Positions 12,163 to 23,113 of a stretch of DNA of 64,000 bases are shown piece by piece. Every line of letters begins with the position of its first letter. Within the stretch, counting starts at the first letter, position 1. Both the position numbers and the translations under genes were made by a program. The notes beneath the pieces are model-generated. The model was not told the origin of the DNA, ran no database searches, and worked only from the letters and a program-made list of their open reading frames with translations. The DNA is from Membranipora membranacea (Eukaryota > Bryozoa > Gymnolaemata > Cheilostomatida > Membraniporidae), in NCBI GenBank assembly GCA_914767715.1, contig OU612067.1, positions 28,122,162-28,186,161 on the forward strand, given 5' to 3'.

Positions 12163-13026
12163 CTAGTTAGTATCTTGGGTTCGAGCCGCGTCCGGTCCTT
12201 GATCTGTCCGTGGTATCCGCCATTGAGGGTCTCCTTCCATCTGTATTTTGTCTATCATAATGGACATATGGTGGAATACGTGGAGGCGAATAGAGAGCCG
12301 GGCATACCGCCCTGCATCTCCCTGGCCTGGCTCGCCTTGCACTGTTACTGTTGTGTCTATAGCCTCGTGTCTGCTCTCTTGTTTGATACTTTGCACTTCT
12401 ACGGTGGCTGTCCCTGGCGTTACCTCCTTGGATGGCGTGGGCACATTTTTGGTAGGTGTAGGTTTCTTGGTATTCTTGTAGGAGTTTGCAATCCTTTTTG
12501 CTATGCCGGTTAGCTTGGCTCTTCCTTTTCCTCTTCCTCCTCTTCCCTTCGGCGGCAGAGGGGCCTCCTCCCTAGGGATCAAGATGGCCGCTGTTCTGGA
12601 TGGTGGCTGGCCCGTTTTAATCGCTGGTCTCCTGGTCTGTAACAATAAAAATCCAATATAGATTTTGTCCACAGCAACAGGGAGCAATAAATAACAGCTG
12701 CCTAGACACATATCAATAATAATATAATTATATGCTATTTTCCTCTTTCAGCAATTTGACCTCAGGGTTTAGGAGTGTAACCCTAACAACTCTCTACATA
12801 CCTCTTTCGGCGGCTTTACTGGAGAGATCGGCTTTTCTCTTCGAGGTGAGTCTCTTACACCCTCTAGGTCAACGTCCACAATGTTGGATGCCCCATCGAT
12901 GTCGACCTCCGGCCCAGACTCGTGGTCCATCTCCCCCTGACATTCCGCATAGTGTTTTACCATGTCTGACAATACTCGGCATTCATAGTCACAATTCTCA
13001 CGCTCAAAATGTTTACCCTTTTTCCT
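12163..13026 (-). CDS. Two-exon zinc-finger-like, basic Pro/Lys/Arg-rich protein (partial)
   Basis: Minus-strand exons 13026-12802 and 12636-12163 join in phase 0 (donor GTATGT at 12801, acceptor TTGTTACAG at 12637). Exon 1 begins with a finger-like motif, CDYECRVLSDMVKHYAEC (C-x3-C, then H-x3-C), followed by an acidic stretch. Exon 2 is rich in Arg, Lys, Gly and Pro (PPKGRGGRGKGRAKLTG), then Thr-rich. It lies just downstream of the Ty3/gypsy pol remnant on the same strand, so it could be an extra ORF of that element or a host gene fragment. No family is recognised and the 5' end is not defined. The last 20 or so codons run into tRNA-like DNA and may not be real. Confidence 0.45.
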
Positions 13027-13146
13027 AGATTATTTAGTATTGCGTAGTTGACCGCTTAGCCGCGGCGCGTGTGATTATATAATCTTTAATGGAGACGGGG
13101 CTACCAAACCATGGCTTTGCCCCCGCCTGTATGCAGCATATTGTCT

Positions 13147-14331
13147 CTACTCTGGCGAGCCCATCAGGATGTCGTCAAACCTGATTGGTCGGTTCCTGCG
13201 CCTATTCGGGCGGACCATTGTGACAAACTCGTCACTATTCTCATTGACCAAACTGTTTTCAGCCCCATTATGTTCCATATTAGGGTCTGCGCTATCCTGG
13301 CTATCGTCATCGGGGCTAGCGGGTAGCTCTCCACCCGGTAGCGGTAACTCCATACCATCGGCCGATGAGTCGCCGTTTACATGATATAATTTAAGGCGAG
13401 AATGATGTTCAAACACATCTCTATCACCCTCTCTTAACACGAACGAGTCAAAGTCCATCCGTTTCTTGATGGTAAATGGCCCATAGTATTGACTCTCTAG
13501 TTTGCCCGGCTTGTTCAGCTCGGATTTCTTCTTTTTAATGAGCACCCTGTCACCCTCGCTGAAGGGCGTATGGATAGCCCCATCAAAATGGCACTCTTCA
13601 GCCAGTAAATTCCTCTCTCTGTTGTATACCTCATAGAGAGTATTATCCAGTGCTTTGATATATTCTGTTACAGGCTATGGATCAGATTCTGGGCACATTA
13701 CCTGGCATAGCCTAGTTTCTCTACCGAGCATTATTCTGTTTGGTGTGAAGCCTGTAGATGGATGAGGCGTTGCCCGGTAGGCTACCATCACTGTCTCCAG
13801 CACTTCATCCCACTCTCGGTTGGCATCAGCCTCAACAGAGGTACGCAGGCTATTTATTAGTGTCCCATTCATCCGTTCCACCATGCTGTTACCCTCAGGG
13901 TGGTACCTGCATGAGAACGTATTTTTACTGTTCCTCAACCGCGCCAGCTCAGCCACTAATTCTGACATAAAGAAGGCAGTCCTGTCCATATGGATGAATC
14001 TGCTATACCCAAATTTAGCGAATATACCATTATATAATGCCTGTGCACAACTCTCTGGTTCTTCTTTCCTAGGTAATTGCAGAGCTGATTCACAAACATA
14101 GTACGCGATAGATGTACCCGACGGTATGATCACATCATGTGGCGAAGGATTGATTACCTTCATTCTGAGATTAGCTGCGTTTCCCAGGTTTTGCCCTCCT
14201 ATGACCTGGTAATGGTCCAAAACCTGTATGTACATTTCCTCGAAATTGATGATAGCGCCGGCTTGGGACAGTAGATCCATCCCTAGAAATCCATTCTCAC
14301 TCACTTGGCTGACCATCATCTTGCCATTCAT
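13147..14331 (-). pseudogene. Ty3/gypsy-type pol remnant: protease end joined to integrase, RT missing
   Basis: One minus-strand frame of 395 codons, interrupted only by TAG at 13675-13677. Its first part resembles the end of a retroviral-type aspartic protease (FLGMDLLSQAG). The next recognisable part is the second half of an integrase core (YHPEGNSMVERMNG, catalytic Glu region), followed by the C-terminal integrase module with the KLESQYYGPF motif and a charged tail. Reverse transcriptase, RNase H and the first half of the integrase core are absent, so an internal deletion has occurred. No long terminal repeats were recognised on either side. The element cannot move by itself. Confidence 0.75.
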
Positions 14332-14720
14332 ATATTATATGAATCACTCATTGTCCAGGGTTTTTATGGGTACAATAGTGGGATATATAATATATGACAC
14401 TTTATTGCACAAATGTGTGTATATATATATATATTAAAAAAGCATATAAAAAGTATAAGTGCAAGTTTATGAGTCATACAAAGCAATATTACTCAACTGT
14501 AATAAGTAGGTTCTTACGATAAGCAATATTTGTCCTGATTATGACGAACCTATCAAATATGTGAATGAAAAGTTTTCTTTGCAGCTGCTGACGAGAAAGT
14601 TTGTACTGCAAAAAAAACTGCTATGGAAATATTCCATCTGACTATAAGTTGCAATGTGATGGTAATGTTGCTGGATAGTTATATTAGTCTGCACTTCACA
14701 TATGTTGTCTAATCTTTCAG

Positions 14721-15841
14721 GTCACCAAAAGACACCAATGATAATGGCGATTACGAAGAGAAATTCCAGCTCAGAGATTCTCGGCTACACTTCAAGTAAG
14801 AATCCCGTTATTCGTACAATCCAGGTGCCAGGTGATTTGACACCTAGTGTTCTCAATTACTGCTGGACAAAACAAGCTACTGCTGTTAGAACACACCCCT
14901 CCCTATAGCTTAAGCACTGAAAACGGGATAGCTGGTAATAGCATGTCATTATCAACCACTTTCCCAGACCAATTGGTTGATAATGAAATGCTACTACCAG
15001 CTATCCGGGCGGCTCTTACACTACCCTCCTTACTAAAAGAGGCCCTATAGCTGTGATAACAATGCACTTTGCTGTCCGGCTGTCATAAGCAGTCGTTGTG
15101 GTGCCAAAGATACCAAGTCCCACCCACATACCTACATGTCTTTCTAATTTATTTGCCCCGAGCTCGTCAACACTGATCCATGCAAGGAATGAAGAGGGGG
15201 TTCATTGATCCATGATTTCTTTCTGTATGCACCTTATGACATTTTGAAGGCACCCTTGCACCCGCTATTGTTTCCCATTATGACACTGCTGTTCTGTTAT
15301 CTAGATTATGGCAATTGGAGCACGGTAAAGTGTACAAGACATCAAGGGAGGAGATTGATCGATTCACAACCTTCCAGAACAATCTGAAGCTTATCAAACA
15401 GCTCAACGAACAACACCAGTAAGATTTTTTTGAATGAACATATAATATTATGATACCATTATTTCTATTATGGTCTCTTTTTTGCAAGAACTTAATCGAA
15501 ATAATCACTTGACGCCCCTCTGACCAAGCAATGTTTTAACAATATACCCAAGTATTTTTGGAAAGGTTTTAGTTCGCTCCTTTTCCATGGAGCGATAATT
15601 AAGTCTTCGATGGAGAAACTGCCAGAATTGGTGTACCAATCTCAAGATATCAGGAAAGCTATCAACACCATGTCGTAAATGCAACTATATAAAACACTAA
15701 CATGTTGCCTTGTTGAAATGCTTTGTATTATTTTAGGGAGACAGTATTTGATATAAATCAGTTTGCTGATATGAGTCCTCAGGAGTTCTCAGATACTGTT
15801 CTCATGAGAAGGAGATCTGTTCCTCAACACTCCAAGGACAA
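14721..15841 (+). CDS. Cathepsin-type cysteine protease: propeptide (inhibitor I29) exons only
   Basis: Exons 14721-14795, 15305-15418 and 15737-15841 all splice in phase 2 with consensus ends (GTAAG at 14796 and 15419, GTATGT at 15842). Exon 2 shows an I29-like ERFNIN pattern (HGKVYKTSREEIDRF, then FQNNLKLIKQLNE) and exon 3 the NQFADMSPQEF motif, typical of the segment that folds over the active site of papain-like proteases. A basic stretch, MRRRS, follows. The first exon is acidic with no known motif. I find no exon with the catalytic-Cys motif (CGSCW) downstream; from 16.2 kb on the DNA is transposon debris. It is either a gene with a very long intron, a gene broken by insertions, or a stand-alone propeptide-like inhibitor. 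The start exon is not identified; 14585-14661 is a possible exon but its phase does not fit. Confidence 0.7.
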
Positions 15842-16246
15842 GTATGTACACATAACCCAATCACATGTCATTATTCTGGAGTAACTGGCAAATAGGCGAA
15901 TGTGAAGTCATCCTTTAAACTTTGTTGTTGATTTAAATGAACTTCAATACATAGGGTGGGATTCCTCTTGTTTGGCGTTATCTTATCGTCTGATCACATA
16001 TTATTTGTCAAGTCTGTGTCTGTTTCTTGTACAAACCAATTTCATTAGTCTGTACCACCCTACAATTATAAGTTTTATAAGTTTTTATTCAAATCCTTTT
16101 TCTATGTTAATGTATGTGAGTTGAACAAGTTATTTTTAGTTTACTTAAATTATAACTTTTTGTAAACCTCAACAAATGAATAAATAACCTGATGACTACC
16201 ACTGCTGAGAATGTCTCTACCTTAAATTCACCAAATTTGACCAGGT
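15842..16246. other. Intron or intergenic; nothing recognised
   Basis: AT-rich stretch between the last propeptide exon and the first piggyBac fragment. No exon continues the protease in phase 2. Confidence 0.4.
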
Positions 16247-16585
16247 TTGACCAAGAAGGATTCAGCGGACTATTTCTCCACAGATCCTGTACTGCATAGT
16301 AGCTTCGCTAGTTCAACTGGCATGGGCCGCAACCGATTACAGCAGATACTTAGGTACTTGCACCTGAATGACAATGCCAATCACATACCCCGTGATCAGG
16401 ATGGTCATGACCCACTTTTCAAAGTACGGCCGATATTTGACAGTCTGTTAGCTAAGTTTGGAGAGTTGTACACTCCTCGGTCAAATCTAACTGTCGATGA
16501 AGCGATGTGCCCATTTCGTGGTAGGGTAGGATTTCGGGTTTACATGAAAAATAAACCAAACAAGTATGGAATGCTATTTATATAA
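16247..16585 (+). pseudogene. piggyBac-type transposase fragment
   Basis: The 112-codon frame matches the central part of piggyBac transposases (DDE_Tnp_1_7): FASSTGMGRNRLQQILRYLH, then TVDEAMCPFRGRVGFRVYMK holding the first catalytic Asp, and KPNKYGMLF. The family is normally about 550-600 residues, so only about a fifth is left. The frame stops at the start of a 150-bp tandem duplication, and no second or third catalytic Asp follows. Confidence 0.8.
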
Positions 16586-16831
16586 ATTCGGTTTGAATTA
16601 TAGTAATTTTACTGCTCAGCTCTGCTGTGTACAAATGCAATGCTGATACTACACACTATCAAATACCTCACAATGTGACAGAGAGACGATGGTTTGACCA
16701 GGGAGGGTAGTATATGAGAGTATGCTACTTGTATAAATTGGGTTTGAATTATAGCAATTTCGCTGCTCTGCTGTGTACAAATGCAATGATGATACTACAC
16801 ACTATCAAATACCTCACAATGTGACAGAGAG
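16571..16831. repeat. 150-bp tandem duplication
   Basis: Sequence 16571-16688 recurs at 16721-16831 with a few substitutions and a small deletion (shared words include ATACTACACACTATCAAA and CCTCACAATGTGACAGAGAG). The first copy begins at the end of the piggyBac fragment and the second runs into a MADF-like exon. Confidence 0.85.
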
Positions 16832-17770
16832 CAATATGTGAGAGACCAGTATGTCCGTAAGAAGAATGCACACGAGGAGATCACACGGTCAGGAGCTCGA
16901 GCCTCCAAGGCACCAGACTTCATGTACTGGAATGTACTGCTATGGCTAAACCCATATTTGAGCAGGGGGAGGTAAATATTTTCATATCTTAATTTGTAAA
17001 CTTTTATCCTTCTGTCGTTAGATACTTAAATCCCCTTTGTTTCAGGGTGATCAATGACAGCTTAAGCAACCATTTGGAGTCTGAGCACTTACAATGACAA
17101 TCATACTCTGCTTAATTGCAGTTTTCGAACATGATAACCAATTTAAGAGCACTATAACCTGATGGAATTCAGTAATAGACCATCAACATTATTTCATATA
17201 TTAATGATAATCTCATATAGGGTTTAACCAGGAAGTCTTGAACAAGCTTCCTGGTTTAACACCTGAAAATATTCATAACAAGCATTTGTAAAGCACAAGC
17301 TAAATTTATTCATACAATCGACATGATACTAATTGAAGCCTTCAGAAAACCATCACTGTAAAATTTCTTGTGTATATTTTGTAGCACTACATCCTAACCT
17401 GAGCTCAACATCTAGTATAGTCGGACAGGAAGAGGAGAACAATATGATTGGAACAGAGAGTGCTGCTGTGTTCATGGAGACAAAGTCACCAGCATCAGCA
17501 GCGTGCATTTTTTCTGATGATGAGTTTCCCCTCCCTCCTCAGCAGGCTCACATGTAGAGACTTTTGCCAAAACTCCTGGCAAAAGAATAAACCCTCAGTT
17601 CTCGACGACGCAAACAAAGAAGACCGGGAAAACCGATGAGGGCCATATTGAAAAGCTTCGAGCCAGGGAGCTGGAATTATGTATTGAGGAAAGAGAGAAG
17701 GCCACAGAAAGAAAACCTGAAGAGTGTGTAAGATTTGGTGAAGAGATAGCTGGGCATGTGACTTTATTCA
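16829..17770 (+). pseudogene. MADF-like DNA-binding protein fragment (transposon accessory type)
   Basis: The exon at about 16829-16971 reads REQYVRDQYVRKKNAHEEI, then RSGARASKAPDFMYW and LWLNPYL, fitting the second half of a MADF domain (LR...Y.R, SGxxA, W...L.FL.P). A second stretch (about 17385-17770) has an acidic, Ser-rich part and then, in another frame, RARELELCIEEREKATERK and FGEEIAGHV, like the tail of MADF or Myb-like proteins carried by Harbinger elements. The phase across the GTAAAT donor at 16972 and the acceptor at 17384 does not fit, and a frame change is needed near 17550. I therefore treat it as broken. A Harbinger transposase remnant lies at 26.9 kb but need not be its partner. 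Confidence 0.45.
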
Positions 17771-17806
17771 GTGATCCATATGATCGTGCGGTCGTTATAT
17801 ATATAT

Positions 17807-17866
17807 ACTTTTTATTGGCATCAAAAGTCATCTCATTCGAAATGTTTTGCACTCAGTGCAAAACTG
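17807..17866 (-). repeat. LINE 3'-tail-like repeat (copy of 45688-45748)
   Basis: About 55 bases match 45688-45748 with only a few differences (shared word CATTTCGAATGAGATGAC on the minus strand, ending GATGCCAATAAA). At 45.7 kb the same sequence lies just behind a LINE reverse transcriptase remnant on the minus strand, so it is probably the 3' end of that LINE family or of a SINE that borrows it. No RT lies upstream of this copy. Confidence 0.7.
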
Positions 17867-18106
17867 TCTTATGAAATAAATAAGACAGGTCATCTTCGAT
17901 CGAAGATTTAATCCCCCAGTAAATCCTAACCAGAGCCAGTCATCTAGCTCAGGCTTATATATGCAGTCACTAAATCTCTTAACGTAACCTCATCATATCC
18001 ATATTTTAACACATACAATCTTAGATGTCCATATCGCTGTCAATCAACTTAAACTTGTCCATTTTGTAGTTACTTTACCTTACACATTTTACACATTACT
18101 GCACTT

Positions 18107-18570
18107 ACCGAATCTCCACATTTTTTGTCACACTGAATCAATATTAAATTTTCAAATCATACCATGCATTGTCATACAAATGTTTTGCCATACAAATGTT
18201 TTTAATCATACACTATTTTTTTCATGTGATTGTATATATCCTTACTTCATAATATATATATATAAATACCACAAATTTTTACCGAATCTCAACATTTTTT
18301 GTCACACTGAATCAATATTAAATTTTCAAATCATACCATGCATTGTCATACTCATACCATACAAATGTTTTTAATCGTACACTATTTTTTTCTTGTAATT
18401 GTATATATCCTTACTTCATAATATATATATATATATAAAAATACCACAAATTTTTACCGAATATCAACATTTTTTGTTCCGTTGAATAATTAAACTTTTA
18501 AATCATACCATATATCCCAATTTCGTATCATACAATATTTCTTGTAATTTGTATATATCCCTCGCCACCT
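18107..18570. repeat. Tandem repeat, 175-bp unit, about 2.7 copies
   Basis: Units begin with TACCGAATCT or a variant at about 18107, 18281 and 18456. Each has the word ACATTTTTTGTCACACTGAA, an ATACCATGCATTGTCATA block and a TA microsatellite. Copies 1 and 2 are nearly the same; copy 3 is shorter and more diverged. It is satellite-like, with no coding potential. Confidence 0.85.
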
Positions 18571-18938
18571 CCTAAAATAGATATAGATAAAAAAGAATTT
18601 ATCGAAAAAAATCTATCAACGCGTTTAATTACAATGGATAAAATATTCAATCAGTTTTGAGAATAGCATTTGTACAAACTATATTACATTACATTATTGA
18701 TAAATTGACACAGATACTAAACCCGGGAGCTTGCTAAAACATTGAGTCCTACTGAGATAACCAATATTGCATGAGATGGTTTCCTATTCCCGTTCTGTTA
18801 CCTGTAAAAAGTGACAAAATTGACTTTCTTTGTATAGGACTGAGCCTGTTTGTGTTGGGCCTCTGTGCTTTGTTCTGTTCAATATTCTGAATTGTTGCCT
18901 TACGATTGACTTTCAATGTGCTAATATGATTGTTTCAG

Positions 18939-19286
18939 GATAAGGCGTCGAAAAGAGCCCGCTCTATGTTTGAGGTCATTATGGAGCTCCCTAACGAAGC
19001 CTGCACCACTGCGAGAGATCAGCTGACAGCGGAAATAGAACTTTATCTCGCAACTCCACCAGCACCCGATGACACGAATGTTTTCACTTACTGGAGCGCC
19101 AACTGCTCATATCCAGCTGTCAAATCTCTAGCCAACAAATACGTAGCAATATTGGCATCATCTGCACCAGTAGAGCGGTAATTCAGCCAGGCAGGCCGAA
19201 TATTTAGAGCCGACAGGTGTCAGCTAAGTGACTCAACGTTTCATCGTCTGATGAATACACGTGCCAATAGAAAGTATTATGACTGA
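18939..19286 (+). pseudogene. hAT transposase C-terminal (dimerisation) domain, one stop
   Basis: After the acceptor TTTCAG at 18938 an open frame carries the hAT C-terminal signature: TYWSANCSYPAVKSLANKYV, ILASSAPVER, then FSQAGRIFRADR and LSDSTFHRLM, to TGA at 19284-19286. A TAA at 19179-19181 falls exactly where the family has a codon in VER-x-FSQAG, so one nonsense change kills it. Catalytic-domain exons are not seen upstream. Confidence 0.82.
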
Positions 19287-19505
19287 ACTTGGGTGCTTGT
19301 AGACTTACACAGTACATATCTTTATCTTCTCAAACCGAACTCTATTAACTTGACTTGACTTTACTAGATTACAGCAAATAATTAACAGTCTCCTGGACTG
19401 CTTATGTGTATTATTGATTACAAACTACAAAATACATACTCATTGCAAATAGGTAGCCCTGAACAGGGCTAGCAAATAGGTACTTGGATACTGGTATAGA
19501 TTTAT

Positions 19506-19716
19506 TACAACTGCTCCAACGCTCACAATAGTGAATCATTCTTGCTCTGACAATGAATTGCAAATGCGTACACTGGCATGACCACCTATTACTACTGCTT
19601 TAACGCTCACAATGATAAATCATTCTTCCTCTGACAATTAATTGCAAATGCGTACACTGGCCTGACCATGTATTACTACTGCTCTGCCGCTCATGATGGT
19701 ATATCATTCTTGATAA
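19506..19716. repeat. Tandem duplication, about 106-bp unit
   Basis: Two units share AATTGCAAATGCGTACACTGG, then TGACCA and TATTACTACTGCT, followed by CGCTCA-type words; a third, partial unit follows. Differences are scattered substitutions. Confidence 0.75.
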
Positions 19717-20261
19717 ATGTTAAAATCTTATAAATATTAATTTACCGATGATACCTCCAGCAAAATCACTGTTTTTTTAACGTCCAATATCCATTTCTGT
19801 TTTTCTGTTTAATTAATCAATTATTATTATTATTGGTATTGACAGCATGAAGTTTGTGTTAAAGTTGTTACACATATTATACTATTCTGGTAGGGGAAGC
19901 AAAATGAACTGGAGGGCATGAAGTATCACCATGTTGGTTCCAGCCTCCAAAGCATCTTGAGATATATAAATAGCAAATTGAATTCAATGCCTCTCCTAGA
20001 AAGCTATTGTTTCTAGGAAAGGCAGTTTTTCCATGCTGCCCCTAGAGCTATTAGTTTGTGTTGGTATTCGAAGATATTTTTATTATCTTAATATTCTATT
20101 TATGTGTCTATAAATAAATAACTGCAGAAATGCCCGTATGTTTAACATATTGCCGTATTCTGAGAATGGCAATCAGCACCAATGGCTCTATCAAAATAAG
20201 ATTTTTTTTATTTTGATACTTTGATATTTTGATATATACAACTCTCTTTGAATTAAATTTC

Positions 20262-23082
20262 ATAGATCCTCTATTGATGACCAGGTAAATTTGGAGGAGT
20301 ATGTGGCTAGCTTAGAGAACTCAGATGACCACAGGGTCTCTTTCCGACCGCTTGACAACACGCTGACGGAAAACTTTCTGCTGGTCCACCAATCCAAAAA
20401 TCAACAGGACTGATGACTTGATGACTTGATGGCTGTCCGTGAGGAAGAGCTAGGCCTGCAAAGGGCGTTGGTGGTGCCCCAGGCAGAGGTTGTGCACATA
20501 GAGGTCGAGGTAGAGGGAATGGAGCTGGTGCCGGAGGAAACCAAGCAATAGAGGTGAATGCTGTGTAGGCCTACATCTTGCCGTAAACATTATTTCTAAA
20601 TGGTTGGTGCTAGTTAGCTAGTACTAGCCAGTTAGTACTAGTTACATGTACTTAGTACTGAATTACTATGACTAGTTAGCTGGTACTAGCTAGTAGTCTA
20701 TTAGTTAGTTAGAACTAGTTAGTTAGTATGTACTATTTAGTCAGTAATAGTTTGTTCATACTGATTCGTTTATACTAGTTAGTTTGTACTAGTTAGTTCG
20801 TAGTAGTTAGTAGTAGTAGTAGTAGTCAGTGTGTAATAGCTAGTGTGTACTATATACTTTCCAGATGACTGGCAATGGAGTAAGAATACGCCGCAGCACA
20901 ATGCTAATATACCTTTCATAGAAGCACCCAGACTCAAAGTTCGTATGCCGCCAGATGCTACAATACTGAACTACTATCACTTACTGCTACAAGAGGACAT
21001 CATGGACCTAATATTGATAGAGACTAACAGGTTTGGTGCTGGGAAACATGCCAACTGGACCGCCATAACTCAAGGTGACCTTGAAAGATTAGTTGCCCTC
21101 GTAATGCTGACCGGCATTGTACGTAAGCCAACACTGAAGTCCTACTGGGCAACTGACCCTAAGGTATCGACTCCATTTTTTAACACTCTAATGTCTCGGG
21201 ATAAGTTCCTAAGAATATTAGGGGCATTACACTTCGTTGATAATGCCATACCCTCCACCGACCGTTCAAACAAAATTAGCCCAATCATTCGGATGCTCAA
21301 CCGGCGATTTGACGCTGTGTATAGACCAAAAAACATGTTGCCATCGACGAGACGCTTCTCTTGTATAAGGGCCGTCTAGTGTTCAGACAATATATCCCTA
21401 AAAAGAGGGCTAGATTTGGCATGAAAGGGTATGTTTTAGCGGAGAGTGACACCGGATATGTTTGCCGTTACTCTCTGTACCAAGGCAAGGACCGTGAGAA
21501 CGGAGACATAAGTCAGGGTGTCGCTCATCGTATCGATACGATGGATGGTTTTTGGACCAGGGCCACGAACTAATCATGGATAAGTGGTACTCGAGTCCGC
21601 TGCTCATGAAAGACCTTTATGAGAAAAAGACGTACGCGTATGGTACCCTGCGTTCAAACCGCAAGTATGTACCGAAGGACATAAAACATAAACAACCCGG
21701 TCAACTCCTCAAAAGAGAAGCACAATATTCCACGTGCCCGCCAGTACTTACTGGGTGTTGGATGGACAAAAATTATATAACGTTTTGTTCAAACATGCAC
21801 GCCAAATTTGAGCTGCAAGAATTGGAAAAACGCACCCATAATGACCAACCTATTTATCAACCTGGTCCTATTCTAGATTACAATACTCACATGGGTGGCG
21901 TCGACCTGGCGGACCAAATGGTCAAGTACTATCACATGGAAAGGAGAACCATAAAGTGGTACAAAAAACTATTCTTTCATCTTCTAGACATTACTGTGAA
22001 CAACTGCTGCATTGTTTACCAACAACACACCCAGTCCACAATACCTGTCCTGCAGCTTAGGCTCTCACTCATCGACCAGTTGCTTGTGTCAGCTGGGCCC
22101 AACCCTGCGTGCAGAAGTGGAGTGGCTGGCCGTCCTCGATCTGCGGGAACCGATATAGCTCGCCTGAATGCTATCAACCATTTCCCTGCGGAAAACCCTG
22201 TGTCTGCAGCAACCAATACTGTGAAAGCCCGGCAATGTAGGATTTGTAACAAAAATAATAAGCGGCTTGTAGGCGGCATGAGGAAGCGTGTAGAAACCCT
22301 GTTTTGTTGCGCACTTTGCGGAGACATACCACTGTGCCCAGCTAAACATCTAGTACTTTTATTGAACTACATTGTATACTAAATCGTAAATAATAATCCA
22401 TGGTGGTCGTATGTAATGTTGTCAATTGTATAATATCTTATGTACCATAATTTTGTATTTCCGTATGGAATATAAAATAAATCAAACATTGTACTAATAT
22501 GTACTTGACTTTATTGGAGCAATATTGTAGCACATAGTTTCCTCTATAATCTGCAAAAAAACAGAATTCAATTATCACCGTTACAATATACACAGCACAA
22601 TCAATAATGGAGGTTGGACTCTTGGTAACAGTACATTCAGTGGTAAGGACCGTCGCTAGTCAATGACATGATGACACATATACATTCATAACTTCCTTTC
22701 CAATGCTCCGATATGCATAAAATTTTCTGTAGGACTTCATGAGGCTAATGTACATCACATTATGGAGTTTCAAAAATAACATGCGTATTGAAGGGTTTGT
22801 TGGTGGGACCCGATTTCGAAGAATCGGCTATAGGGCGAAACGCTATAAAGATATTTATGGTTTTATGATATCCTATATAACTCTAAACCTTATCTTATTA
22901 TATATCATATTGTAGCTGAGTATGTTTCCTATTAGCTACAAAAAACAGAATTGGAATAACTTGATTAGAAAAAGACATATTTGGATTTTCGTATCGGTCA
23001 CTCGATATACCACATACACCCAAAAATTAATTAGGCTGGTGGGGGCCGCTTCGAAAAAAATAATTAGGGGAGAAAGGGTTAA
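20262..23082 (+). pseudogene. piggyBac element: near-complete transposase with two frameshifts, 3' end at TTAA
   Basis: A possible first exon (20262-20552) ends in a Gly/Arg-rich stretch (GRGCAHRGRGRGNGAG) before a GTGAAT donor, and the main exon opens after TTTCCAG at 20864. The transposase then runs in three frames to TAA at 22380-22382: 20865 to about 21340, about 21340 to 21550, and 21551 to 22382. Each change fits a 1-base loss. Catalytic-Asp motifs are present (AIDETLLLYKGR, IMDKWYSSP, GGVDLADQM), as is the C-terminal Cys-rich zinc domain (CRICN...CCALCG). Its 3' end appears to be AGAAAGGG directly followed by TTAA at 23079-23082, the known piggyBac target. I found no matching 5' CCC end, so the left terminus may be lost. 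It is more complete than the fragment at 16247. Confidence 0.85.
20609..20850. repeat. TAGTTAGTACTAG minisatellite
   Basis: Irregular array of TAGT, TAGTTAG and TACTAG words about 240 bp long, inside the presumed intron of the piggyBac element. Similar words (CTAGTACTAGCTAGTACTAG) form the loop of the palindrome at 37.2 kb. Confidence 0.8.
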
Positions 23083-23113
23083 GTTTAAAACATCGTAATG
23101 TTTTTCATTCTAG

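Noticed and set aside
12130-12200. tRNA gene
   Set aside because: A good T-arm word (GGGTTCGAGCC) is present, but there is no acceptor stem pairing or D arm at the right distance.
14585-14661. First exon of the cathepsin-like gene
   Set aside because: Good acceptor (TTTGCAG) and possible donor (GTAATG), but its end phase (0) does not fit the next exon, which needs phase 2.
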